The notes under the pieces are model-generated. The model saw nothing but the letters and a program-made list of their open reading frames with translations, ran no database searches and was not told where the DNA came from. From contig CADBDH010000005.1 of assembly GCA_902793405.1 (NCBI GenBank), forward strand, positions 58,619 to 122,618: 64,000 nucleotides of DNA. The letters are read 5' to 3'. A program made the translations under genes and the position numbers. Below, one piece after another: positions 25,341 to 35,142 of this stretch (positions are counted from its first letter, which is position 1; each line of letters starts with the position of its first letter). This stretch comes from an uncultured Bacteroidales bacterium. GTDB lineage: Bacteria; Bacteroidota; Bacteroidia; Bacteroidales; Muribaculaceae.

Positions 25341-28151
25341 ATGAACAAGACCGAGAAACAGATGGCTCAGGCCGCCCGCCGCTTTGCCGAGCGCTGGCAG
25401 GGCAAGGGATATGAAAAAGGCGAGAGCCAGACCTTTTGGCTCGAACTGCTCACCGAGGTCTTCGGCGTGAAGGAGCCCTCGACATTCATCACCTTTGAGA
25501 ACCAGGTGAAGCTCGACCACACCTCGTTTATCGACGGCTATATCGAGCGCACCCATACGATGATTGAGCAGAAATCCCTTGACAAGGACCTGCTGGCGCC
25601 CATCAAGCAAAGCGACGGCACATCGCTCACGCCCTTCCAGCAGGCACAGCGATACAGCGCTGCCCTGCCCTACAGCAAGCGTCCCCGCTGGATTGTGACC
25701 TGCAATTTCTCGACCTTTCTTGTCTATGACATGGAGCACCCCGACGGTGACCCGTTCGAAATCAAGCTTGCCGACCTGGGCAAGGAATATTACCACCTGC
25801 GCTTCCTGGTTGAGACGGGTGCCGACCACCTGAAACATGAGGAACAGGTGTCGATGCAGGCGGGCGTTATCGTGGGCAAACTCTACGAGGCCCTGCTCAA
25901 GGAGTATAAAGACCCTACCAACCCCGAGTCGTTGCGGTCATTGAACGTGCTGTGCGTGAGGCTGGTATTCTGCCTCTACAGCGAGGATGCAGGCATTTTT
26001 GGCAAACACGACATGTTTCATGACTACCTGGCGCGCTACGACATCATGGACATGCGCAATGCCCTCATTCGCCTGTTCCAGATCCTGAACACGCCGCTTG
26101 ACGAGCGCGACCCCTATCTGCAGGAAGACCTGGCCGCATTCCCCTATGCCAGCGGTGGCCTGTTCGAGGGTGACATCGAGATTCCCCGCCTCAACGACGA
26201 GATACGCGACCTGCTCTTGCGCCATGCCTCGCTCGACTTTGACTGGAGCGAGATTTCGCCCACCATCTTCGGTGCCGTGTTCGAGAGCACCCTCAACCCC
26301 GAGACACGCCGCAGTGGCGGCATGCATTACACCAGTGTCGAGAACATCCACAAGGTCATCGACCCGCTCTTTCTTGACGACCTCAAGCAACAGCTCAACG
26401 ACATCCTTGCCGAGCCCGTCATCAAGCAGCGACAAAAACGCCTCAGGGAATTTCAAGACCATCTGGCCTCGCTCACGTTCCTTGACCCCGCCTGTGGCAG
26501 CGGTAATTTCTTGACCGAGACCTACCTGTCGCTGCGCAAACTTGAGAACCGCGTCATCCGTGCCCTCTATGAGGGGCATTCGATGTTTATCGGCGGCGAG
26601 GACTTCATCAACCCCGTCAAGGTGAGCATCTACCAGTTCCATGGCATCGAAATCAACGATTTTGCCGTTACCGTAGCCGCCACAGCCCTGTGGATCAGCG
26701 AAGCACAGATGCTGGCCGAAACCGAACGCATCGTCTCACATGACTTCGAATTCCTCCCCCTCAAGGACTACCCCAACATCGTCGAGGCCAATGCCCTGCG
26801 CACCGACTGGCGCAGCCTATTCAATAAAACAACTGAACAATCTGAAATCTCTGAGCCGTGTCCCCATTTGCCCGACTACATCATGGGCAATCCGCCGTTT
26901 ATCGGGGCAAGAATGGCGACTGCCGAGCAAAAACAAGACCTTATCAGTGTCTTTGGTGCCAAGTGGAAAAATGTAGGCAACATGGACTATGTGTGCGGCT
27001 GGCATAAAAAGGCTGCCACACTCATGAAGGGAACCGGTATCAAGGCTGCCCTTGTTTCAACCAATTCCATTTGCCAAGGCGAACAAGTCGCCAACTTGTG
27101 GGAACCCCTCATGCAGGATGGCATCGTCATCAATTTTGCTCACAAGACATTCCGCTGGGACAGCGAGGCCACACTCAAGGCACACGTCCATTGCGTTATT
27201 GTCGGTTTCAGTTATGAAGACAAGAAGGACAAATTACTATTTGATGGTGATGATGTTATCAAGGCCAAGCACATCAATGGCTATCTGCTTGACGGGCCAG
27301 ACGTGTTCGTCAGCAACCGCAGCAAGCCCATTTGTGACGTACCAGAGATGTTGTTCGGGAATATGCCCAATGATGGTGGCCTTTTAAGTTCCTATACAAC
27401 TGAGGACAGAAATTTAATCATAAAGAAGTATCCACAAGCTGAGCCACTTTTCAAATTTTTTCTGGGAGCCCAAGAATTCATAAACAAGAAAGAACGTTGG
27501 TGCTTGTGGCTTAAAGGCATCACTCCTAATGTAATACGGTCCATTCCTCCTGTTTACGAAAATGTGATTAAAGTGCGAGAGCTGAGAGAGAAGAGTACTC
27601 GTGCGGGAACACGCAAAGCCGCTGAATATCCCATGCTTTTTGGCGAGATGCGGCAACCTGACACAAATTATATCTTAGTTCCCAGGCATTCTTCTGAAAA
27701 CCGCAATTACATTCCCTTGGGTTATAAGTCACCAGATATCATTTGTGGTGATTCTAATATGATGGTTCCCGAAGCGTCATTGTATCATTTTGGCGTGCTG
27801 GAGTCAAGTGTCCACATGGCTTGGATGAGAGTCGTTTGTGGCAGATTGGAAATGCGTTACCGCTACAGTAAGGACGTGGTTTACAACAATTTCCCGTGGC
27901 CGGAGGTGAACGATGAGCAGCGAGAGAAGATTGAGCAGACGGCACAGGGCATCCTTGATGCGCGGGCTTTATATCCCGACTCTTCGTTGGCCGACCTGTA
28001 CGACCCCGTGACCATGCCGCCCGAATTGCTGAAGGCCCACCGCGACAATGACCGTGCTGTGATGGCGGCCTACGGATTCCCCGTCTCAATAACGGAAAGC
28101 GACATCGTCGCCCGCCTGTTCGCCCTCTACAGCCAACTCTCCCAACAATAA
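25341..28151 (+). CDS. MmeI-type (type IIL) restriction-modification enzyme
   Basis: 936 aa, close to MmeI in length. One chain combines nuclease, N6-adenine methyltransferase and target recognition, protecting the host strand while cutting foreign DNA. Order: MmeI_N nuclease with Asp65-X10-Glu76-X-Lys78, a helical linker (about 170-330), a methyltransferase with motif I DPACGSGNF (382-390) and motif IV NPPF (517-520), a target recognition domain (about 610-830) and a C-terminal helical part (PWPEVNDEQ...). In this class methylation of one strand can protect the host, so no partner methylase is needed, and none is present. The recognition-domain stretch (about 27380-27830) is more AT-rich than the rest, as if exchanged by recombination. 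The KAP NTPase follows. Confidence 0.9.
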   Translation: MNKTEKQMAQAARRFAERWQGKGYEKGESQTFWLELLTEVFGVKEPSTFITFENQVKLDHTSFIDGYIERTHTMIEQKSLDKDLLAPIKQSDGTSLTPFQQAQRYSAALPYSKRPRWIVTCNFSTFLVYDMEHPDGDPFEIKLADLGKEYYHLRFLVETGADHLKHEEQVSMQAGVIVGKLYEALLKEYKDPTNPESLRSLNVLCVRLVFCLYSEDAGIFGKHDMFHDYLARYDIMDMRNALIRLFQILNTPLDERDPYLQEDLAAFPYASGGLFEGDIEIPRLNDEIRDLLLRHASLDFDWSEISPTIFGAVFESTLNPETRRSGGMHYTSVENIHKVIDPLFLDDLKQQLNDILAEPVIKQRQKRLREFQDHLASLTFLDPACGSGNFLTETYLSLRKLENRVIRALYEGHSMFIGGEDFINPVKVSIYQFHGIEINDFAVTVAATALWISEAQMLAETERIVSHDFEFLPLKDYPNIVEANALRTDWRSLFNKTTEQSEISEPCPHLPDYIMGNPPFIGARMATAEQKQDLISVFGAKWKNVGNMDYVCGWHKKAATLMKGTGIKAALVSTNSICQGEQVANLWEPLMQDGIVINFAHKTFRWDSEATLKAHVHCVIVGFSYEDKKDKLLFDGDDVIKAKHINGYLLDGPDVFVSNRSKPICDVPEMLFGNMPNDGGLLSSYTTEDRNLIIKKYPQAEPLFKFFLGAQEFINKKERWCLWLKGITPNVIRSIPPVYENVIKVRELREKSTRAGTRKAAEYPMLFGEMRQPDTNYILVPRHSSENRNYIPLGYKSPDIICGDSNMMVPEASLYHFGVLESSVHMAWMRVVCGRLEMRYRYSKDVVYNNFPWPEVNDEQREKIEQTAQGILDARALYPDSSLADLYDPVTMPPELLKAHRDNDRAVMAAYGFPVSITESDIVARLFALYSQLSQQ

Positions 28152-28246
28152 AACAACGACAATAAATACAATAAAAACAAAGCTATCCAGCTAACAAATT
28201 ATAACAACTCAGAATGAGTGCACAAAAGACTGATAAACAATAATAT

Positions 28247-29617
28247 ATGAAGAGCTGTCGATTAAAAGAGATAGAAATCAATGAATCTAATCCCTATAGT
28301 GAAGACCTATTACAGAGAAAACTACTGGGGGATAAATTACTTCTGTTAGTAGATTCTTTTTCTAACGGTTTTGTTATGGCCATTAACGGCAAATGGGGTT
28401 CCGGAAAAACCACTTTTGTAAAAATGTGGCAGCAACAAATGACGAATGAAGGATATGAAACTATCTATTATAATTCTTGGGAGAATGATTACATATCCGA
28501 CCCTCTTATTGGAATAATTGCCGAATTCAAAAAAAAGACAAAAACTGGTGGAAAAGATCGAATTGAGAAGTTTACTAATATTGTAAGAAAAGTATCCTTC
28601 TCGATGGTTCCCTCACTTCTTGCACTAATCGTAAAGCACTATACTGGATTAGAGGTGGACGATTTTGATAAGGTAATTAAGGATGGTTCAAAGGAAGCGA
28701 TAGATCTCTTGAATAAATCTGTTGATCATTACATAAAACAGCAAGAATCCATTACTGAGTTCAAAAAAGCGCTCAGTGAATATGTTAATGACATCACGCC
28801 CAACAAACCTCTGGTTTTTATAATCGACGAACTAGATAGATGTAAGCCCGATTTTGCAGTAAAAACATTAGAACGCATCAAACACTTATTTACTGTCAAA
28901 AACGTTGTATTTGTTTTGGCAATTGATCATGAGCAACTTTGCCATTCGGTTAGAGGATATTATGGTTCTGAAAGAATTGCAGCCGATGACTATCTAAGAA
29001 GATTTATTGACTGTCAGATAGAGCTACCAGGAGGCAATTCCGACATTCTGTTACAAGTCTTTGAGAGGTTCAATTTCTCTAATACTTTTCTAAATGAGAA
29101 TAATGAAATAGACCATCGATATGACTATTTCAGGCAATTTGTGAATCTTGTTTTTTCAATAAGAAAACTGAGCATTCGAGACCTTGAGAAATGGATGTTA
29201 CATACACGATTGGTTATCAATCATGCAGAACTCTTGAAAATCTCTCCCGAAACAATTGCTTTCCTTGTCTTTCTAAAAATATTTGATACTGAATTCTTCA
29301 ATCATTTTATCATATCAGAAATTAGTGACGAAGCCGTTCTTGAATATTTGGCACAAAATTTTTCTGCTTCTTTTTTTGATACTGGCTCCTATTCGGCCAA
29401 CTTCACATATACCGTTTTTGCTGAATTAATTCGGATGGGATATTGGAATAATATGGAAGCTTTTCGCCAAAACGTACTCAAAGACACAGGAGACTTCCAA
29501 ATAAAAATACCTGATATTATTGATGAAAAATGGCTTCGAGATTCGTTCCATAGTCAAAAATCCATATCACCATTGTACAAAGTTGTTAATTATTTAAACG
29601 ATATTAATATCAACTAA
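28247..29617 (+). CDS. KAP-family P-loop NTPase
   Basis: 456 aa. Walker A is GKWGSGKTT (residues 48-56) and Walker B is LVFIIDELDRCKPD (189-202), the KAP-typical Asp-Glu-Leu-Asp-Arg form. AIDHEQLCHSVRGYYG and DDYLRRFIDCQIELP after it are further family marks. Between the Walker motifs is one hydrophobic stretch (about 116-134), weaker than the paired membrane helices of classic KAP proteins. KAP NTPases often occur in phage-defence loci and are thought to organise membrane complexes. The gene is strikingly AT-rich beside its neighbours and sits 95 nt after the restriction enzyme, so a shared defence module is likely but unproven. Confidence 0.85.
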   Translation: MKSCRLKEIEINESNPYSEDLLQRKLLGDKLLLLVDSFSNGFVMAINGKWGSGKTTFVKMWQQQMTNEGYETIYYNSWENDYISDPLIGIIAEFKKKTKTGGKDRIEKFTNIVRKVSFSMVPSLLALIVKHYTGLEVDDFDKVIKDGSKEAIDLLNKSVDHYIKQQESITEFKKALSEYVNDITPNKPLVFIIDELDRCKPDFAVKTLERIKHLFTVKNVVFVLAIDHEQLCHSVRGYYGSERIAADDYLRRFIDCQIELPGGNSDILLQVFERFNFSNTFLNENNEIDHRYDYFRQFVNLVFSIRKLSIRDLEKWMLHTRLVINHAELLKISPETIAFLVFLKIFDTEFFNHFIISEISDEAVLEYLAQNFSASFFDTGSYSANFTYTVFAELIRMGYWNNMEAFRQNVLKDTGDFQIKIPDIIDEKWLRDSFHSQKSISPLYKVVNYLNDININ

Positions 29618-29946
29618 AAGAACAGAAAAACAGGGACTGTAATCTTGATGTAAATACAGGAATGGGACATGAATAGTTTTATTTATGAGGATTCGTGGGG
29701 ATTTGTGTAAAAAACAGTTGTTGCAGTTGGTTAATATTGCGTTGTTGTGGTTAATTTTGGTCAATTTCGGGAGAAACAGGGCCTTAGTTTATAAGATTTA
29801 GAGTATCTTTGTCGTTTGGTTAATAACCCTGAACCACTTATTGCGCTAATTGTACCAATGATCATTTGTTGAATTCGCGTAATCCGTAGTTTGAAGAACA
29901 GAAAAACAAAACGAAATAGAACTGATTTTTTGACAAGAAAGAAACG
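29618..29946 (+). promoter_or_regulatory. 329-nt leader of the DUF2723 gene with two -7 boxes
   Basis: TAATTTTG (29752-29759, with a TTG about 22 nt upstream) and TATCTTTG (29804-29811, without a good -33) are candidate promoters. GAATTCGCGTAATCCGTAGT at 29871-29890 is a single copy of the element found as an inverted pair at 57496-57557. No ORF or RNA gene is seen. Confidence 0.45.
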
Positions 29947-32900
29947 ATGAAGAAGTACAAGCTCATCAACAATGTGCTGGGATGGCTCATCTTTGTAGTG
30001 GCAGCGGCGACCTACCTGCTGACCATCGAGCCGACAGCCAGCTTCTGGGACTGCCCGGAATTTATCGCTCAAGGTTTTAAGACAGAAATCGGCCACCCGC
30101 CCGGCAACCCGATCTTTATTCTTGCCGCCAACTTTGCAAGCAAGTTTGCCGGTGGTAACGTGATGGCCGTTGCCAAGTGCGTCAACGCGATGTCGGCCAT
30201 CTTTAGTGCGCTGACGATTCTGCTGCTCTTCTGGTCCATCACCCACCTGGTGAAGAGACTCGTCGTCAAGGACGGCGAGGAGGACAAGATGAGTCTGGCC
30301 CAGTACCTGGTGGTCATGGGCAGCGGCATCTGCGGCGCGCTGGCCTATACCTGGAGTGACACCTTCTGGTACAGTGCCGTCGAGGCCGAGGTTTATGCCT
30401 TCTCATCGTTCTGCACTGCGCTGGTATTCTGGCTCATCCTCAAGTGGGAGAACCGTGCCCATGAACCGGGCAGCGACCGCTGGATTGTGCTCATTGCCTA
30501 TGTGCTGGGCGTGTCGCTGGGTGTGCACCTGCTCAACCTGCTGTGCATCCCCGCCATCGCTCTGATTTTCTATTACCGCCAGTGCCAAGCCAAGGACAAG
30601 AACTCGACGCTCAAGGGCTCGTTGCTCACCCTGCTTGTTTCATTTGTCATCGTGGGCCTGATTCTTTATGGCCTGGAGCCCGGATTCGTCAAGATGGGCC
30701 AGCGCTTTGACCTGTTCTTTGTCAACACGCTAGGCATGTCGTTCAACTCGGGTGTGCTGGTATATGCCATCGTGCTGCTGGCAGCCTTGGCTTGGGCCTT
30801 GTGGGAGCTTTACAGCAACAAGAGCAACCTGCGCATCAAGATTTCGTTCGCACTGTCTATCCTGCTGTCGGGCATGATCTTCATTGGCGACGGCTGGATT
30901 TTACCGCTCATTCTGTTCATCGCCCTGTGCGTCTACCTGTTCCACAAGGACATGAAGCGCATCCCCGTGCGCGTGTTCACCAACATCGTGACCTGCATCC
31001 TGGTGATTTTCATCGGTTTCAGCAGCTATGCGCTGATTTTAATCCGCAGCTCGCAGAACACCCCGCTTGACGAGAACTCACCCAACAACACCTTTGCCCT
31101 GGCCAAGTACCTGAGCCGTGAGCAGTATGGCGAGACCCCGCTGCTCTATGGCCGCACGCTGTACAGCGACATCATGTACGAGCCCGGCAGCAACGGCACC
31201 ATGCAGCCCGCCGTCAAGAACGGCCCGACGCAGTATGCCCCCGAGGTGAAGGAATCGCCCGACCAGCCCGACCGTTACAAGGATCTGGGTCCCAAGAAGA
31301 CCTACCGCTACAGCCCCGAACAGAACATGCTGTTCCCGCGCATCCACGACGATAAGCACGAGAAAGAGTATGTCGAGTGGCTGGGCATGCAGGGCACACA
31401 GGTCGAGGCGACCACACAACTCGACGCCAACGGCAATGCCAGCAGCAAGGAGCTCAAGCTCAAGCCGACGATGATGGAGAACCTGCGCTTCTTTGTCGAC
31501 TACCAGTTGAATTACATGTACTGGCGCTACTTCATGTGGAACTTTGCCGGTCGCCAGAACGATCTCCAGGGCATGGGCGAAATCACCCACGGCAACTGGG
31601 TTTCGGGCATCTCGTTCATCGACAATCCCCGCCTGGGCGACCAGAGCCTGCTGCCCGACGACCTGGGCAAGGGCAACAAGGGACACAACGTGTTCTACAT
31701 GCTGCCGCTGCTCATGGGCATCATCGGCCTGTTGTGGCAGGCCTACCGCGGCCGTCGCGGCATCGAGCAGTTCTGGGTGGTATTCTTCCTGTTCTTCATG
31801 ACGGGTATCGCCATCGTGCTCTACCTGAACCAGACCCCCAACCAGCCTCGTGAGCGAGACTATGCCTACGCTGGTTCGTTCTATGCGTTCAGCATTTGGG
31901 TCGGCATGGGTGTTGCCGGACTGTGGAGTCTCGTGATGTGGGCACTCAAGAAGAAAGACAAGAAAAACGTTAAGCGCATGGCTGCCGACAACAGCCATCA
32001 GGGCGCTGTCGCAACCGCCATTGCCGCCGTTGCCGCCCTCATCGGCCTCGTGGTTCCACTGCAGATGGTGAGCCAGACGTGGGACGACCACGACCGCAGC
32101 GGCCGTACGGCAGCACGCGACTTTGGCCGCAACTATCTGTCGAGTGTAGCCCCCAACGGCATCATCTTCTGTAACGGTGATAACGACACCTTCCCCCTGT
32201 GGTACCTGCAGGAGGTGGAGGGCTACCGCACCGACGTGCGTGCCGTGAACCTGAGCTACCTGGCCACCGACTGGTACATCAGCCAGATGCAGCGTGCCGC
32301 CTATGAGTCGGCTCCGCTGCCCATGTCGGCAGGCAAGAGCACCTATGCCTACGATGAGCGCCAGTTCTGCTACTTCATCCAGCCCGACGACACGCCCACC
32401 GAGGCGCTCAAGTCGCTGGAATCTATCTATAGTGCCGACAGCAAGAACAACCCCTACGGCATCAACGAGATACGCTATCCCAAGATTTACATGAATGTGG
32501 ATGCCGACCAGGCCATCAAGGCCGGTGTGGTGCGCGAGGAAGACCGCGAGAAGATCCAGGAGTCCATCAATCTGGACCTGCAGCGCATGGGCAGCGGCAT
32601 GACCGCCAGCCAGCTGATGTCGCTCGACATCATCGCCAACAGCATCGCCCAGGGTTGGAACCGTCCCTGCTACTTCGCCATGACGGTGCCCAACAGCTAT
32701 TATCTGGGTCTGGATCCCTATCTGCGTTCGACCGGTATGGTCTATCAGGTAACGCCTACCGTCAGCGACACCGATCGCGGCGAGTTTGCGGTTTCGACCG
32801 ATGTCATGTATGACAACGTGGTGAACAAGTTCCTGTGGGGCGGCCTCGACACCGCCAAGCCGGGCGAGATCTATCTCGACGAGACCGTGAGCCGCATGGT

Positions 32901-33504
32901 GACCACCACGCGCAGCGCCATGCTTGACCTGGCCAGCGCCCTGAGCAACGAGGGAACGATGGCCCGTGAGGGTACCATCACCATCCCCGCCGGCATGACG
33001 AGCGATGAGTATGCTGCTGACCGCTACAAGAAGGCCCGCACCATCCTCGACCTGATGATGGAGAAACTGCCCATCAGCATCTGCCCGTTTGTAGTACAGA
33101 TGGGCGAGCAGGTGGCCAACGTTTATTACAACCTGGGCAAGGTCAGCAGCGACAGCACCCTGGTGGACAAGGCCAACAAGATCCTGGAAGATGAAGTTCT
33201 GCGCTATGGCAGCTACCTGCGATTCTACCAGTCGCTGGATGCAGGGCAGTATTCCCGCCTTACCGCTACCGACAAGTTCATCGACCAGCAGTATATGCTT
33301 TTCATGCTCCAGGACTACTACAGGCAGGCAGGTGAGTCGAAGTACACCAAGCTCATGGACAAGCTGGCCGCCAACGGCGTGAATGTGGAGCGTCTGCAGG
33401 CTTACCAGAAATCCTACGACCAGGCCATGCTGCGTCAGCAGCAGGCCCAGGCAGCCGAGGACGAGGAATCCTCCATCAGCCTGGAGGAAGCACTGGGTAA
33501 CTGA
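29947..33504 (+). CDS. DUF2723 multi-spanning glycosyltransferase (GT117/TMEM260-like)
   Basis: 1185 aa. The N-terminal half has about a dozen hydrophobic helices; the first luminal loop carries SFWDCPEFIAQGFKTEIGHPPGNP (quoted in two parts: SFWDCPEFIAQGF and IGHPPGNP), the signature of the DUF2723 family, with the acidic pair typical of GT-C glycosyltransferases. The C-terminal about 450 residues are soluble and helical. Human TMEM260 of the same family is a protein O-mannosyltransferase, so this is likely an inner-membrane enzyme transferring sugar from a polyprenyl carrier to secreted proteins; that is inference. It is followed after 16 nt by a polysaccharide deacetylase gene. Confidence 0.85.
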   Translation: MKKYKLINNVLGWLIFVVAAATYLLTIEPTASFWDCPEFIAQGFKTEIGHPPGNPIFILAANFASKFAGGNVMAVAKCVNAMSAIFSALTILLLFWSITHLVKRLVVKDGEEDKMSLAQYLVVMGSGICGALAYTWSDTFWYSAVEAEVYAFSSFCTALVFWLILKWENRAHEPGSDRWIVLIAYVLGVSLGVHLLNLLCIPAIALIFYYRQCQAKDKNSTLKGSLLTLLVSFVIVGLILYGLEPGFVKMGQRFDLFFVNTLGMSFNSGVLVYAIVLLAALAWALWELYSNKSNLRIKISFALSILLSGMIFIGDGWILPLILFIALCVYLFHKDMKRIPVRVFTNIVTCILVIFIGFSSYALILIRSSQNTPLDENSPNNTFALAKYLSREQYGETPLLYGRTLYSDIMYEPGSNGTMQPAVKNGPTQYAPEVKESPDQPDRYKDLGPKKTYRYSPEQNMLFPRIHDDKHEKEYVEWLGMQGTQVEATTQLDANGNASSKELKLKPTMMENLRFFVDYQLNYMYWRYFMWNFAGRQNDLQGMGEITHGNWVSGISFIDNPRLGDQSLLPDDLGKGNKGHNVFYMLPLLMGIIGLLWQAYRGRRGIEQFWVVFFLFFMTGIAIVLYLNQTPNQPRERDYAYAGSFYAFSIWVGMGVAGLWSLVMWALKKKDKKNVKRMAADNSHQGAVATAIAAVAALIGLVVPLQMVSQTWDDHDRSGRTAARDFGRNYLSSVAPNGIIFCNGDNDTFPLWYLQEVEGYRTDVRAVNLSYLATDWYISQMQRAAYESAPLPMSAGKSTYAYDERQFCYFIQPDDTPTEALKSLESIYSADSKNNPYGINEIRYPKIYMNVDADQAIKAGVVREEDREKIQESINLDLQRMGSGMTASQLMSLDIIANSIAQGWNRPCYFAMTVPNSYYLGLDPYLRSTGMVYQVTPTVSDTDRGEFAVSTDVMYDNVVNKFLWGGLDTAKPGEIYLDETVSRMVTTTRSAMLDLASALSNEGTMAREGTITIPAGMTSDEYAADRYKKARTILDLMMEKLPISICPFVVQMGEQVANVYYNLGKVSSDSTLVDKANKILEDEVLRYGSYLRFYQSLDAGQYSRLTATDKFIDQQYMLFMLQDYYRQAGESKYTKLMDKLAANGVNVERLQAYQKSYDQAMLRQQQAQAAEDEESSISLEEALGN

Positions 33505-33520
33505 TGTTCAATCTGGCACA

Positions 33521-34138
33521 ATGTTAGTTGAACGTCCGCCCCTCATCTATCGAATGATATTTCCCGAGACCGTGTGGCGCATACACAAGCGCGACCACAC
33601 GGTCTATTTGACCTTTGACGACGGACCCATCCCCGAGGTGACGCCATGGGTGCTCGACACACTCGACCGCTACGGCATCAAGGCCACCTTCTTTATGGTG
33701 GGCGAGAATGTGGAGCGTCATCCCGAACTGCTCGAGGAGGTGCGCCGCCGTGGCCACAGCGTGGGCAACCACACGATGAGTCACCTGCAAGGGGCCCACG
33801 TGGGTACCAAGCACTACCTGCACAACGTATTCAGAGCCAATGAGTTAATCGGTTCGACATTGTTCCGTCCGCCTCACGGCCTGTTGCGCTGGGGGCAATC
33901 ACGGGTGCTGCGCTCGCGTTTTGCCATCATCATGTATGACCTGGTGACGCGCGACTACAGCCGCAAACTCACGGGCGAACAGGTGCTGAACAACGTCAAG
34001 CGCTATGCACGCAACGGCTCGATTATCGTCTTCCACGACTCGTTAAAGGCCGAGAAAAACATGAAATATGCCCTGCCGCGCGCCATCGAGTGGTTGCAAA
34101 GCAAAGGCTATAAATTCGATGCCATCCCCGAACTGTGA
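33521..34138 (+). CDS. Polysaccharide deacetylase (NodB domain, CE4)
   Basis: 205 aa from the ATG at 33521; the frame is open upstream but there it overlaps the DUF2723 gene. CE4 enzymes remove N- or O-acetyl groups from glycans with a metal ion. Motif 1 TFDDGP and motif 2 NHTMSH (His-x3-His) give the Asp-His-His metal triad; motif 3 is FRPPHG, and IIVFHDS is the late His motif. No signal peptide is visible, so it is cytoplasmic or membrane-associated via the hydrophobic start (PPLIYRMIF). It ends 10 nt before queG. Confidence 0.9.
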   Translation: MLVERPPLIYRMIFPETVWRIHKRDHTVYLTFDDGPIPEVTPWVLDTLDRYGIKATFFMVGENVERHPELLEEVRRRGHSVGNHTMSHLQGAHVGTKHYLHNVFRANELIGSTLFRPPHGLLRWGQSRVLRSRFAIIMYDLVTRDYSRKLTGEQVLNNVKRYARNGSIIVFHDSLKAEKNMKYALPRAIEWLQSKGYKFDAIPEL

Positions 34139-34148
34139 CATACCGTCG

Positions 34149-35054
34149 ATGATCAAATCCCAGGCTGCGAGCCTGGGATTTGACGCTTGTGGATTTGCTG
34201 CCGCCACCCCCGTCGATGACGAGGCGGTGGCACGCTATGACCGCTGGGTCGAACAGGGTCATCACGGCTGCATGCAGTGGGCAGCGGGCCATCGCGACCT
34301 GCGCCGCGACCCGTCGATGCTGCTCGAGGGTGCCCAGACGGTCATCTCGCTGGCGCTGAACTATTATCCGGCCCGGTTTCAGCCGTCAGATGCGTTGCGC
34401 GTCGCCTATTATGCCTATGGCCGCGACTACCATGAGGTCTTGCGGGAGAAATTGACCAAAATGGCCCATTTCATCGAGGAAATTACCCATTGCACGACCC
34501 GCCCGTGTGTGGATTCGGCACCCATCCGCGAGCGCTATTGGGCACAGCGGGCAGGCATCGGCTTTGTGGGCCACAACAACTGCCTCATCCTGCCCGGCAA
34601 GGGGTCATTCTTCTTCCTGGGCGAGATAGTCACGACGACCCAGTTGCCGCCCGACGAGCCCTGCACGATGACCTGCGGCGACTGCGGCAAGTGTGTTGAG
34701 GCGTGTCCGTCAGGAGCCCTGGATTACCAGGGGGCGGTCGATGCCTCGCGCTGTCTGTCGTGCCTGCTCATCGAGAACCACGACGAGCAGTTGCCCGAGT
34801 GGGTGGGTGACGTCATCGGCAACAGGGTTGTGGGCTGCGACGAGTGCCAGCTGTGCTGCCCCCACAATGCCCATGCCGTGGCAACCACGATCGAGGACTT
34901 TGCCCCGACCGAGGCGGTGATGACGCTCACGCGCGAGCGCATCGAGGCGATGACCGCGGGCGAGTTCAAGCGCACCTTTGCCCACAGCGCCATTTCCCGC
35001 CTGCGCTACAAAACCCTGTTGCGCAATACCGCTCTAGCCACCGGTGAGAAATGA
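34149..35054 (+). CDS. queG: Epoxyqueuosine reductase
   Basis: 301 aa from the ATG at 34149 (the frame upstream lies inside the deacetylase gene). QueG reduces epoxyqueuosine to queuosine in tRNA using cobalamin and two [4Fe-4S] clusters. Cluster motifs are CGDCGKCVEACPSGAL, CLSCLL and CDECQLCCPHN; VDSAPIRERYWAQRAGIGF and GHNNCLI fit the cobalamin-binding domain. It is slightly shorter than E. coli QueG, lacking the C-terminal HEAT repeats, as is common in Bacteroidota. It belongs to the DUF2723-deacetylase-queG transcript by spacing. Confidence 0.95.
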   Translation: MIKSQAASLGFDACGFAAATPVDDEAVARYDRWVEQGHHGCMQWAAGHRDLRRDPSMLLEGAQTVISLALNYYPARFQPSDALRVAYYAYGRDYHEVLREKLTKMAHFIEEITHCTTRPCVDSAPIRERYWAQRAGIGFVGHNNCLILPGKGSFFFLGEIVTTTQLPPDEPCTMTCGDCGKCVEACPSGALDYQGAVDASRCLSCLLIENHDEQLPEWVGDVIGNRVVGCDECQLCCPHNAHAVATTIEDFAPTEAVMTLTRERIEAMTAGEFKRTFAHSAISRLRYKTLLRNTALATGEK

Positions 35055-35064
35055 GATGGGTCCA

Positions 35065-35097
35065 AAATCGCCATGAAGGAAGCGATTTCAGTTTTTT
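35065..35097 (+). terminator. Weak terminator after queG
   Basis: A 7-bp stem (AAATCGC with GCGATTT) and a 10-nt loop are followed by a run of six T. It directly precedes the -7 box of the next gene. Confidence 0.5.
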
Positions 35098-35101
35098 GTA
35101 G

Positions 35102-35109
35102 TACATTTG
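35102..35109 (+). promoter_or_regulatory. -7 box that decides the lipoprotein start
   Basis: TACATTTG matches TAnnTTTG. It overlaps the earliest in-frame start (a TTG at 35107), so the ATG at 35143, which opens a lipoprotein signal, is preferred. Confidence 0.5.
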
Positions 35110-35142
35110 CAGTTCAACAACTTAATGATAATTGAGAAAATC

